Of a stretch of 64,000 nt of DNA, positions 8,808-16,113 are shown piece by piece. How positions within the stretch are numbered: the stretch's first letter is position 1; every line of letters starts with the position of its first letter. Origin of the DNA: Rhizobium sp. BT04 (GTDB lineage Bacteria > Pseudomonadota > Alphaproteobacteria > Rhizobiales > Rhizobiaceae); NCBI RefSeq assembly GCF_030053135.1, contig NZ_CP125653.1, forward strand, positions 62,001 to 126,000, given 5' to 3'. The notes under the pieces were generated by a model. The model was not told where the DNA came from, ran no database searches, and worked only from the letters and a program-made list of their open reading frames with translations. The position numbers and the translations under genes are program-made.

Positions 8808-9266
8808 TTACGGCTTCCAGGCGCCGGCGATCTGGCGGGTGGCGATGTTCAGCCGGTTCCAGACATTGATGTTGGCGATGGCGATGACGAGGGCCGCAAG
8901 GCTCCTGCCGTCATAATGCCGGGTGGCTTCGTCCCAGATATCATCGGGCACCGGGTCGGCGCGGTCGCTGACGCGGGTCACCGCCTCGGTCAGCGCAAGG
9001 GCTGCCCGTTCGGCATCGCTGAAATAGGGCGTGTCGCGCCAGGCGCTGACGGCGAAAAGCCGTTCATCCGTCTCGCCGAGCTTCTTGGCGATGCGGGGAT
9101 GACCGTCGATACAGACGCTGCAGCCGTTGATCTGGCTGGCGCGCAGATTGACCAGTTCGAGCAGCTTCGGCGAAAGGCCGGTCTCGGCCGGCACCTTGGC
9201 AAGAGCAGCCAGCGCCTGCATGGCCGCGGGAAGGACGAGGGCGGGATTTCCCATTCTCTCCTGCAT
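8808..9266 (-). CDS. AhpD-like / carboxymuconolactone decarboxylase family protein
   Basis: Small all-alpha protein of 152 residues in the AhpD-like fold. The redox motif is present as Cys49-Ser-Val-Cys52 with His56 (CSVCIDGH), the proton-relay arrangement of AhpD peroxidase-type proteins. A ribosome site AAGGAG precedes the ATG. It is divergent from a SigJ/ECF41-like sigma factor at 9377, and carboxymuconolactone decarboxylase-like genes are the classic neighbour and target of ECF41 sigma factors. A thiol-dependent detoxification role is likely; the substrate is unknown. Confidence 0.85.
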   Translation of the reverse strand: MQERMGNPALVLPAAMQALAALAKVPAETGLSPKLLELVNLRASQINGCSVCIDGHPRIAKKLGETDERLFAVSAWRDTPYFSDAERAALALTEAVTRVSDRADPVPDDIWDEATRHYDGRSLAALVIAIANINVWNRLNIATRQIAGAWKP

Positions 9267-9313
9267 GATATTGTCTCCTTGATGCGTTTAGCGGTGTGAC
9301 GATCCGCCGGCGC

Positions 9314-9340
9314 TGTCACATCGGCCGGGTTTCATTCGTC
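9314..9340 (+). promoter_or_regulatory. ECF41-type promoter in front of the sigma factor gene
   Basis: TGTCACA at 9314-9320, 16 bases, then CGTC at 9337-9340. This is the promoter pattern reported for ECF41 sigma factors, 37 bases before the sigma gene start. It implies autoregulation. Confidence 0.65.
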
Positions 9341-9348
9341 ATTGATTT

Positions 9349-9375
9349 GACGGGACACAGCGGAGGAATGTGACG
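9349..9375 (-). promoter_or_regulatory. candidate ECF41-type promoter toward the AhpD-like gene
   Basis: On the minus strand CGTCACA (9375-9369) is followed after 16 bases by CGTC (9352-9349). It differs from the plus-strand copy only at the first -35 base. The -35 abuts the sigma gene start codon, so the two promoters are back to back. Confidence 0.5.
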
Positions 9376-9376
9376 G

Positions 9377-10246
9377 ATGGACGAGAAAAAATGGCTGGCC
9401 GATGAATTCGAGGCGAACCGGGCGCATCTGCGGGCCGCCGCCTATCGCATGCTCGGCTCGCGCAGTGAAGCGGAGGATGCCGTTCAGGAGGCTTGGCTGC
9501 GGCTGAGCCGTGCGGATACGAGCGATGTCGGCAATCTTGGCGGCTGGTTGACGACTGTTGTGGCGCGCATCTGCCTCGACATGCTGCGTGCCCGCAAGAC
9601 CCGGCGTGAGGAGCCGCTGGAGATACCTGTCCATGGCGCGATCGCCGATCCGGCAAACGATCCGGAGCGCGACGCAGCCTTTGCCGAATCGGTCGGCGTG
9701 GCGCTGCTCGTGGTGCTGCAGACGCTGGCGCCGGCCGAGCGTGTCGCCTTCGTGCTGCACGACATGTTCGATTTGCCCTTCGACGAGATCGCTTCGATCA
9801 TCGGCAGGTCGTCCGCCGCTACAAGGCAGCTTGCAAGCCGCGCCCGTCGCCGGGTGCAGGGCGTGGACGAGGCGCCTGATGTCGATTTCGGCCGGAAGCA
9901 GACGATCGCGCAGGCTTTTCTGACGGCATCGCGCAATGGCGATATCGAGGCGCTGATTGCCGTGCTTGCCCCCGATGTCGCCTTCCGGCCGGATGCGACG
10001 GCGGCCCGATTTGGAGCGGTCGGGGAGGTTCGCGGCGCTCCGGCGGTCGCCGCGCTTTTCAAGGGCCGGGCGCAGGCGGCGGAAGCCGCCATCGTCGACG
10101 GTGAAGTCGGATTCGTCGTGCGCACCGAGGGCCAGATTCGCGTCGTCGTGGCACTGACCATCGCCGACGGCAAGATCATGGCGATCGACGCCTTTGCCGA
10201 TCCGGATTATCTCGAACGGGTGGATTATTCAGTGCTTTCCGGCTGA
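9377..10246 (+). CDS. SigJ-like ECF sigma factor with C-terminal SnoaL-like domain (ECF41-like)
   Basis: Sigma factor of 289 residues. Region 2 is near residues 10-75 (AYRMLGSRSEAEDAVQEAWLRL) and region 4 near 110-160 with a helix-turn-helix (FDEIASIIGRSSAATRQLASR). The last 110 residues form a SnoaL/NTF2-like domain that in this family acts in place of an anti-sigma factor. The ending DPDYL resembles the conserved NPDKL of ECF41. The WLPEP motif usually found between regions 2 and 4 is absent, so assignment to ECF41 proper is open. It is divergent from the AhpD-like gene, its probable target. Confidence 0.85.
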   Translation: MDEKKWLADEFEANRAHLRAAAYRMLGSRSEAEDAVQEAWLRLSRADTSDVGNLGGWLTTVVARICLDMLRARKTRREEPLEIPVHGAIADPANDPERDAAFAESVGVALLVVLQTLAPAERVAFVLHDMFDLPFDEIASIIGRSSAATRQLASRARRRVQGVDEAPDVDFGRKQTIAQAFLTASRNGDIEALIAVLAPDVAFRPDATAARFGAVGEVRGAPAVAALFKGRAQAAEAAIVDGEVGFVVRTEGQIRVVVALTIADGKIMAIDAFADPDYLERVDYSVLSG

Positions 10247-10343
10247 AAACAAACGGCAATTCGGGTTTGTCTTGCTGGAAGACGTGTTTCGGAGAGGCGC
10301 GCGTGCCGTCTTTTCCCCGACCGTCAGAGCGATGTCATTTTCC

Positions 10344-10403
10344 TTGACAGCGACGCTGTCACTTATATTCTATTATAAAGATTTGCATAACATAATTATG
10401 GAA
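10344..10403 (+). promoter_or_regulatory. promoter plus candidate IclR operator of the amidohydrolase gene
   Basis: TTGACA at 10344-10349, 16-base spacer, TATTCT at 10366-10371. The 37 bases at 10367-10403 match 29 of 37 positions, without gaps, to 49063-49099, where an identical promoter layout precedes a transporter operon. The AT-rich core (CATAATTATGG) is nearly palindromic. Binding by the IclR protein at 11745-12578 is inferred. Confidence 0.6.
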
Positions 10404-10513
10404 TTATTGGAATACGACACGTATTCCATCCCCTCTTCCATGATGACCAGCCAGGCGGATCGCCGCCGGGCGCGGGTCGATTCATATCCGAGACTTCGAA
10501 AGGAATGCATATC

Positions 10514-11722
10514 ATGTCCGGGGACCAGCCGAAGAAGCCGCTCCTGCTCGCCAATGTCAGACCGGTGGCTTTCGGCGCCGGCGCGCCGGCTGCGGCGGTC
10601 GACATTCTCGTCGACGGTGACGGCAGGATCGCTGAGATCGGTGCTTCGCTCGCCGTTTCCCAGGATGTGACGCGCATCGACGGCAAGGGCGCCTTCGTCT
10701 CGCCCGGCTGGATCGACCTGCATGTGCATATCTGGCACGGCGGCACCGATATTTCCATCCGCCCGTCCGAATGCGGCGTCCAGCGCGGCGTCACCACGCT
10801 GGTCGATGCCGGTTCAGCCGGCGAGGCGAATTTCCACGGTTTCCGCGAATATATCATCGAGCCCGCGCGCGAGCGCATCAAGGCCTTCCTGAACCTCGGC
10901 TCGATCGGCCTCGTCGCCTGCAACCGCGTCGCGGAACTCAGGGATATAAGAGATATCGATCTCGACCGCATCCTCGAAGTCTATGCCGAAAACAGCGAGC
11001 ACATCGTCGGCATCAAGGTGCGCGCCAGCCATGTCATCACCGGCTCCTGGGGCGTTACCCCGGTAAAGCTCGGTAAGAAGGTCGCCAAGATCCTCAAGGT
11101 GCCGATGATGGTGCATGTCGGCGAACCGCCGGCGCTTTATGATGAAGTGCTGGAGATTCTCGGCCCCGGCGACGTCGTCACCCACTGCTTCAACGGCAAG
11201 GCCGGTTCGAGCATCATGGAGGACGAGGACCTTTTCTATCTTGCCGAGCGCTGCGCCTCCGAGGGTATCCGCCTCGACATCGGCCATGGCGGCGCCTCCT
11301 TCTCCTTCAAAGTCGCCGAAGCGGCGATCGCGCGCGGGCTGCTACCGTTCTCGATTTCGACTGATCTGCACGGCCATTCGATGAACTTCCCAGTCTGGGA
11401 CCTGGCGACGACGATGTCGAAGCTGCTTTGCGTCGGCATGCCCTTCGACAAGGTGGTGGAAGCCGTCACCCATGCGCCGGCATCTGTCATCAAGCTGTCG
11501 ATGGAGAACCGGCTTGCGATCGGCGCGCAGGCCGAATTCACGATTTTCGATCTGGTCGATTCCGCGCTCGAGGCGACGGATTCGAATGGCGACGTCTCTG
11601 TTCTCAGCAAGCTGTTCGAGCCGCGCTACGCGGTGATCGGCGCCGATGCTTTCGCCGCCAGCCGCTACGTGCCGCGGGCGCGCAAGCTGGTGCGCCACAG
11701 CCATGGTTATTCCTACCGGTAG
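10514..11722 (+). CDS. amidohydrolase/deacetylase-family metallohydrolase
   Basis: Metal-dependent hydrolase of 402 residues in the amidohydrolase superfamily (EF_0837/deacetylase-like). Metal-site motifs are in order: DLHVHIW, a probable carboxylated lysine in GIKVRASH, HVGEPP, THCFNGK and the aspartate of STDLHGH. The start at 10514 has AAAGGA nine bases upstream; the ATG at 10505 is too close to it. Such enzymes are often encoded with SelA-like PLP enzymes, and here that partner is at 53316-54512 behind a matching promoter. It probably opens an N-acyl or cyclic amide; the substrate is not known. Confidence 0.82.
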   Translation: MSGDQPKKPLLLANVRPVAFGAGAPAAAVDILVDGDGRIAEIGASLAVSQDVTRIDGKGAFVSPGWIDLHVHIWHGGTDISIRPSECGVQRGVTTLVDAGSAGEANFHGFREYIIEPARERIKAFLNLGSIGLVACNRVAELRDIRDIDLDRILEVYAENSEHIVGIKVRASHVITGSWGVTPVKLGKKVAKILKVPMMVHVGEPPALYDEVLEILGPGDVVTHCFNGKAGSSIMEDEDLFYLAERCASEGIRLDIGHGGASFSFKVAEAAIARGLLPFSISTDLHGHSMNFPVWDLATTMSKLLCVGMPFDKVVEAVTHAPASVIKLSMENRLAIGAQAEFTIFDLVDSALEATDSNGDVSVLSKLFEPRYAVIGADAFAASRYVPRARKLVRHSHGYSYR

Positions 11723-11744
11723 GATCCACTGAAGAGGGCAAGGG

Positions 11745-12578
11745 TCAGCGGTTGCGCCAACCCATCAGCTTTTCGATCCGCTCCGCCGAACTGCGCACAT
11801 GCGCCGCATAGTGGTTTTCGTCGGAAAAAGCCTTCTGCTCCGGTAGCACGATGGAAATGGTGGCGACGCACTGGCCGTCGCGATCGCAGATCGGCGAGGC
11901 GATGCAGGCAACCGCATAATCCGATTCCCCCGCCTGGATCGACAGGCGCGCCTCGAAGGCCTTGCCGGCCGATTCCGAGAGGGTGCCCGGATCGATCTCG
12001 GCGCGGCCGGTCGGTGACGAGCGGGCGCAGCGCTTGAACAGTTCGATGCGTTCCGCCTCGGCCAGGTGGCCGACGAGCAGGCGGCCCGACGCCGTCCAGT
12101 TCAGCGGCACCCGGGTTCCGACGCGCGATGCCACCTGGAAGTGGCTCGGGCCGTCGGCCATGGCAAGCACCAGCATAAAATCGCCGTCGCGGCCGCAGAC
12201 CTGCACCGTCTCGCCGGCCTGGCGGCAGAGATCGTGCATTTCGTGGGTGGCGATGCTCATGAAATCCAGCGATCGGGCATAGGCGAGACCGTAATGGTAG
12301 AGCCGCGCGCCAAGCCAGATCGAGCCGTCCGCCTGGCGCGTCAGCATGTTTTTCTCGACCAGATCGTCGACGATGACATAAACGGTCGACAGCGGCGCCT
12401 TCACCGCCTTGGCGATCGCATAGACGCCGGCCGGCGATCCGGTCTCATAGAGATGATCGATCACCTGAAGCGCCCGGTCGATGCCGCTGACGCGCGCGCG
12501 GCGCGCACCCTTGCCACCGGCCTCGCCGCCAAGGCCCTCATCTTCGGAGTAAGCTGTGGGGGATGTCTTTCCGTCCAA
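11745..12578 (-). CDS. IclR-family transcriptional regulator
   Basis: Regulator of 277 residues. The N-terminal winged helix (IDRALQVIDHLYETGSP onward) contains the recognition region GVYAIAKAVKAPLSTVYV, and the C-terminal IclR effector domain includes SGRLLVGHLAE and a cysteine near DYAVACIASPI. It is convergent with the amidohydrolase gene, 22 bases apart. It is the best candidate for binding the element shared by 10367-10403 and 49063-49099. A weak related stretch (TTACATTACTATGG, 12610-12623) lies just upstream of its own start and might serve autoregulation. Confidence 0.87.
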   Translation of the reverse strand: MDGKTSPTAYSEDEGLGGEAGGKGARRARVSGIDRALQVIDHLYETGSPAGVYAIAKAVKAPLSTVYVIVDDLVEKNMLTRQADGSIWLGARLYHYGLAYARSLDFMSIATHEMHDLCRQAGETVQVCGRDGDFMLVLAMADGPSHFQVASRVGTRVPLNWTASGRLLVGHLAEAERIELFKRCARSSPTGRAEIDPGTLSESAGKAFEARLSIQAGESDYAVACIASPICDRDGQCVATISIVLPEQKAFSDENHYAAHVRSSAERIEKLMGWRNR

Positions 12579-12788
12579 TTCGACGTTCCTCGTTAAAACC
12601 GCGATTGTGTTACATTACTATGGCATAGCGGTCGCTGTGGCAAATCGCAACATTTTGTGGGTTGATCGTGAGGGCGGATGCTGCAGCGGGATCGTGTCAG
12701 AGCGTGCGACTGGTCGGCAAGAACTCCACCATAAACTTGGAACAACAAGCCATAGCCCGAGTTTGCCCCCTGAACCCAGGAGGCAATG

Positions 12789-13646
12789 ATGACGAATTAT
12801 CCGAAACCGCCTTTCCCGTCCCAAAAGCAGCCGATGCCCGGCTTTACCGCGCGGATGGACCCCATTCCCGATCACGGTGAGGAGAGCTATCGCGGTTCCG
12901 AAAGGTTGAAAGGCAAGCGGGCAATCATCACCGGCGGCGATAGCGGCATCGGCCGGGCGGTGGCGATCGCCTATGCCCGGGAAGGCGCCGATCTGGTGAT
13001 CTCCTATCTCGACGAGGATGAGGATGCCGATGTGACGAAGCGGCTGGTCGAGCAGGCCGGGCGCAGGGCTGTGCTCGTCAGCGGCGACATCCAGGATCCC
13101 GCCCATTGCAGGCAGATCGTCGAGACGGCGGTCAAGGAGTTCGGCGGCATCGACATTCTGGTCAACAATGCCGCGCATCAGGCGAGCTTCAAGAGCATCG
13201 ACGAGATCAGCGACGAGGAATGGGAACTGACCTTCAAGGTCAATATCCATGCGATGTTCTACCTGACCAAGGCGGCCGTCGTCCATATGAAGCCCGGCAG
13301 CGCCATCATTAACACGGCCTCGATCAATGCGGACAGTCCGAACCCGACGCTGCTTGCCTATGCGACGACCAAGGGCGCAATCCAGAATTTCACCGCCGGC
13401 CTTGCCCAGCTTCTGGCCGAAAAAGGCATTCGCGCCAATGCTGTGGCGCCGGGCCCGATCTGGACGCCGCTCATTCCCTCGACGCTGCCTGAAGACAGCG
13501 TCAGCAATTTCGGCAAGCAGGTGCCGATGAAGAGGCCGGGCCAGCCGGCCGAGCTTGCAACGGCCTATGTGATGCTGGCCGATCCCTTGTCGAGCTATGT
13601 CTCCGGCACGACAATCGCGGTCACCGGCGGCAAGCCGATCCTCTAA
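12789..13646 (+). CDS. short-chain dehydrogenase (YghA/YhdF-like)
   Basis: SDR oxidoreductase of about 285 residues with an N-terminal extension of about 45 residues typical of the YghA/YhdF subgroup. It has the cofactor motif TGGDSGIGRA, NNAA and the active-site YATTK. An AGGAGGCA ribosome site precedes two adjacent ATGs; the second (12789) has the better spacing. The C-terminal signature GTTIAVTGGKPIL matches the subgroup. The substrate is not predictable; relatives are stress-linked general reductases. Confidence 0.85.
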   Translation: MTNYPKPPFPSQKQPMPGFTARMDPIPDHGEESYRGSERLKGKRAIITGGDSGIGRAVAIAYAREGADLVISYLDEDEDADVTKRLVEQAGRRAVLVSGDIQDPAHCRQIVETAVKEFGGIDILVNNAAHQASFKSIDEISDEEWELTFKVNIHAMFYLTKAAVVHMKPGSAIINTASINADSPNPTLLAYATTKGAIQNFTAGLAQLLAEKGIRANAVAPGPIWTPLIPSTLPEDSVSNFGKQVPMKRPGQPAELATAYVMLADPLSSYVSGTTIAVTGGKPIL

Positions 13647-13652
13647 AGCCGC

Positions 13653-13685
13653 AAGGGCCGCCGTCTGGTTGTGACGGCAGCCCTT
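13653..13685. terminator. hairpin between convergent genes
   Basis: AAGGGC+CGCCGTC (13653-13665) pairs with GACGGC+GCCCTT (13673-13685) with a one-base bulge. It lies just downstream of the dehydrogenase and upstream of the end of the convergent small gene. Confidence 0.55.
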
Positions 13686-13725
13686 GACGGGGGCAGGGAG
13701 ATCCCCAAGCTGTTCAGGCGTTTGT

Positions 13726-13941
13726 TCAGCCGAAGCAGGGCATGGCCGGCAGATTGGCGCGGCTTGCGAGCGCTCCGATCATGTTGGCCACCGATGTCGG
13801 GCGCGGTTCTCGTTTGCCGGCGGCCGTCTCCAGGAGTTGCTTGAAGTCTTCAAGCTTCACGCCGTCGGCGCGCAACACCATGGCGATCAGGGGGTCGCGA
13901 AGCGCTTCGGATATCGTCAGGTCGTCTCTGGTCTTTCTCAT
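13726..13941 (-). CDS. small conserved-type hypothetical protein, 71 residues
   Basis: Short acidic/basic protein beginning MRKTRDDLTISEALRDPLI, mostly predicted helical, with no recognised domain. The start at 13941 is supported by a strong GGAGG site six to seven bases upstream; longer in-frame starts have none. It is divergent from the TetR gene at 14068, and the palindromes at 14023-14063 lie between them, so it may be controlled by that regulator. Confidence 0.6.
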   Translation of the reverse strand: MRKTRDDLTISEALRDPLIAMVLRADGVKLEDFKQLLETAAGKREPRPTSVANMIGALASRANLPAMPCFG

Positions 13942-14022
13942 GGTTGTCCTCCTTTCGTGGGCGGTCGCCCGTGTTCCACTTTTCGCCGCCATGCTTCAAC
14001 ATTGACTTTCGCGTTTCGTGGT

Positions 14023-14063
14023 GTTACCGGTAAGTAACAATGCATTTGTTACCGATCGGTCAC
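14023..14063. promoter_or_regulatory. two TetR-type operator palindromes
   Basis: GTTACCGGTAAGTAAC (14023-14038) and GTTACCGATCGGTCAC (14048-14063) are two 16-base inverted repeats sharing the GTTACC half-site, starting 25 bases apart. They lie immediately before the TetR gene and are shared with the divergent small gene. This points to autorepression. Confidence 0.65.
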
Positions 14064-14067
14064 ATTG

Positions 14068-14691
14068 ATGTCAAGGACTACGTCCGCAAAAAAATCAGAA
14101 ACTTCGAATGAAATCTCCGTAGTCGTTTCCGAAGATCGCATCCCGCCCAGGGAGCGTATTGTTTCGACCGCATCGGAGCTTTTCCGCGAGCGCGGCATCC
14201 GCGGCATCGGCGTCGATGCCATCGCCGACGCGGCTCTGACCAACAAGATGACGCTCTACCGGCATTTTGGCTCGAAGGACGAGCTGGTCTGCGAGACGCT
14301 GCGCCGCGCTTCCGAAAGGGCCGGTGCCATCTGGCGCGATCTGGAGACGGCCTATCCCGGCAATCCGCGCGCCCAGCTTTACGCCTGGGTGGAGACGCGG
14401 GCGCAATGTCTGAACGGCGAGCCCGCCGGCTGCGATCTCGCCAATGCCGCCATCGAGCTGAAGGGTGAGGGCCATCCCGCCCACGAAATGATCGAGCGGC
14501 ACAAGGCCGAACAGCGTGATCGCCTGGCCGCGCTCTGTTCGGCGGCCGGCGCGCGCGAACCCCAGCTTCTCGCCGATACGTTGACGCTGTTGCTCGAAGG
14601 TGCGCGCGTCACCCGCCAGGCCATGGGCGCTGCCAGCTGCTGCGGCCATTTCGCTAAGGCCTGCAACGCCGCGATCGCCTCTTTCGCCTGA
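14068..14691 (+). CDS. TetR/AcrR-family regulator
   Basis: Repressor of 207 residues. The N-terminal TetR helix-turn-helix includes RERIVSTASELFRERGIRGIGVDAIADAALTNK (partly quoted) and the hallmark LYRHFGSKDELV. The C-terminal ligand domain is rich in cysteine near the end (GAASCCGHFAKACNA), which might sense thiol-reactive compounds. A TTG codon directly precedes the ATG chosen. Operators lie in the 45 bases upstream. Confidence 0.85.
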   Translation: MSRTTSAKKSETSNEISVVVSEDRIPPRERIVSTASELFRERGIRGIGVDAIADAALTNKMTLYRHFGSKDELVCETLRRASERAGAIWRDLETAYPGNPRAQLYAWVETRAQCLNGEPAGCDLANAAIELKGEGHPAHEMIERHKAEQRDRLAALCSAAGAREPQLLADTLTLLLEGARVTRQAMGAASCCGHFAKACNAAIASFA

Positions 14692-14762
14692 ATCGGCCTT
14701 TCGCGGAACCTTACCCTTTCCATATCGTTTTCCATCACCGGACGGCGATGTGGAGACCGGAG

Positions 14763-14951
14763 ATGAATTACGTCTATCTCAAGCACCTGTATGCCAAACG
14801 CGCCGAGCTCGAAGCCAAGCTGGAGCTTCACGATGCGCGATATTGTTTCGGCGAGGAAGAGGTCGATGACGGCACCGACAGCGATTTGCGTCAGCGGCTG
14901 AGCGAAATCGCCGACGAAATTGCCGCACTGGAAAGCAGCCCGGGGCGCTAG
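14763..14951 (+). CDS. small hypothetical coiled-coil protein, 62 residues
   Basis: Starts MNYVYLKHLYAKRAELEAKLELHDARYCF and ends in a second heptad-rich helix (LRQRLSEIADEIAALESS), suggesting a short helical hairpin. The ATG at 14763 is preceded by GGAG at short distance. No known domain is recognised. It stands alone between the TetR gene and an intergenic repeat. Confidence 0.55.
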   Translation: MNYVYLKHLYAKRAELEAKLELHDARYCFGEEEVDDGTDSDLRQRLSEIADEIAALESSPGR

Positions 14952-15045
14952 GGCGGTTCAGCTTTTAACGGAAACGCAGAACCGCTCTACCCTTTTGTTT
15001 TACGCAATTCCGGACGGAAAACCGCTTCGCACTTCCTGGAATTGC
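14950..15045. repeat. rhizobial intergenic repeat with two stem-loops
   Basis: Two hairpins: AGGGCGGTTC (14950-14959) with its near-complement at 14979-14988, and GCAATTCC (15004-15011) with GGAATTGC (15038-15045). The text resembles a repeat seen often between genes of rhizobia. It may also end transcription of the neighbouring genes. Confidence 0.6.
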
Positions 15046-15046
15046 T

Positions 15047-15481
15047 CTAATCCGCTCCAAGGATCTCCATCGTCCGCTCGTCGAATTTTCCCTGATAGAA
15101 ATGTTCGATCACCCGGTGGAAGGGTGAGCCATGATCGCTGATCGCCGCAAACAAGGTCATGGACGAGCACAGCTTGAGGTCGTCGGGCGAGCCCAGGATC
15201 TCATGCGCGGAACGGCCGTGGACCGATAGGATCGCCTCGACGCAGCGCAGCAGCCGGCTAGAGAGAATGGGATCGGCGAGATAGGCAGCGGCTTCTTCGG
15301 CCGAGCGGATCGCATATTTTTCGGCCATCGGCGACGTGCCGAGACCGGCAATCTGCGGGAAGATGAACCAAATCCAGTGGGAGGTCTTGCGCCCGGCTTT
15401 CAGCTCGGAAAGCGCCTTTTCGTAGACGCCGTTCTGGGCATCGACAAAGCGGTCGAGATTGTAATCGATATCACCGGCCAT
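15047..15481 (-). CDS. DUF1810 family protein
   Basis: Cytoplasmic protein of 144 residues matching the DUF1810 family: FVDAQNGVYEKALSELKAGRKTSHWIWF (partly quoted), FPQIAGLG and the ending region PFHRVIEHFYQG. Family members are a little-studied group with no established reaction. It is a single gene here, with its start just before a short spacer. Confidence 0.8.
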   Translation of the reverse strand: MAGDIDYNLDRFVDAQNGVYEKALSELKAGRKTSHWIWFIFPQIAGLGTSPMAEKYAIRSAEEAAAYLADPILSSRLLRCVEAILSVHGRSAHEILGSPDDLKLCSSMTLFAAISDHGSPFHRVIEHFYQGKFDERTMEILGAD

Positions 15482-15559
15482 GGTCCTTCCCTTTTCGCTG
15501 TCAATGCAGCCTGGCCAAGGTCTCCCATGCCCGGCGAGTTAGGTCGCCTGAGCCCGCCC

Positions 15560-15874
15560 TCAGCAAACCCTTTCGGCATAAGGGCTGCTCTCACGGCAAT
15601 GGCCGTAAGGCTGATGGTGCGGTGTATTGTCGCCTGATGTGGCGGCAATGGCCGATGTCGTCACCGGATCCGTCTCGCTGGAAGAATATGCGGCAAAACC
15701 GACAAAGCTCAAGAGAGCCAGGGCGGCGACCACGACAACGCGCTCGAAGCCCGAAAGTTTCTGGGCGGTGACATGTTCGACATAGTCGCGCTCGCCCAAA
15801 CCGGCGGTTTCATCCTCTTTCACATGAAGGGTCACCATATCCTGGCGACGGGTCAAAGTTTCACAATCTGTCAT
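15560..15874 (-). CDS. hypothetical single-pass membrane protein
   Basis: Protein of 104 residues with one hydrophobic segment around residues 45-63 (VVVVAALALLSFVGFAAY) after a charged N-terminus, and a short polar C-terminus. An AGGAG site lies nine bases before the ATG. No family is recognised. It may be an inner-membrane anchored small protein. The 239 bases between it and the amidase at 16114 hold no gene that I can support. Confidence 0.5.
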   Translation of the reverse strand: MTDCETLTRRQDMVTLHVKEDETAGLGERDYVEHVTAQKLSGFERVVVVAALALLSFVGFAAYSSSETDPVTTSAIAATSGDNTPHHQPYGHCRESSPYAERVC

Positions 15875-16113
15875 CTTAATTTACTCCTGCAACACATGCG
15901 ATGCCGGTCTCTCAAGAATAACTCTCAACCCTCATGGCGAACCGACTCCCGCATGCGTGCAGCATGTGTGTCTTTAATCGCGGCAATTGAAGGGGCGATA
16001 TGCAAACTCAGTGTTCAAAAAATCGTTCTAATAAATGCAAAATATCGTGAAGCTCTGGCTCGCCGGAATGATCCGGGATAATCGAGAGCATCATCTTTCG
16101 TCTGGATCGTCTC

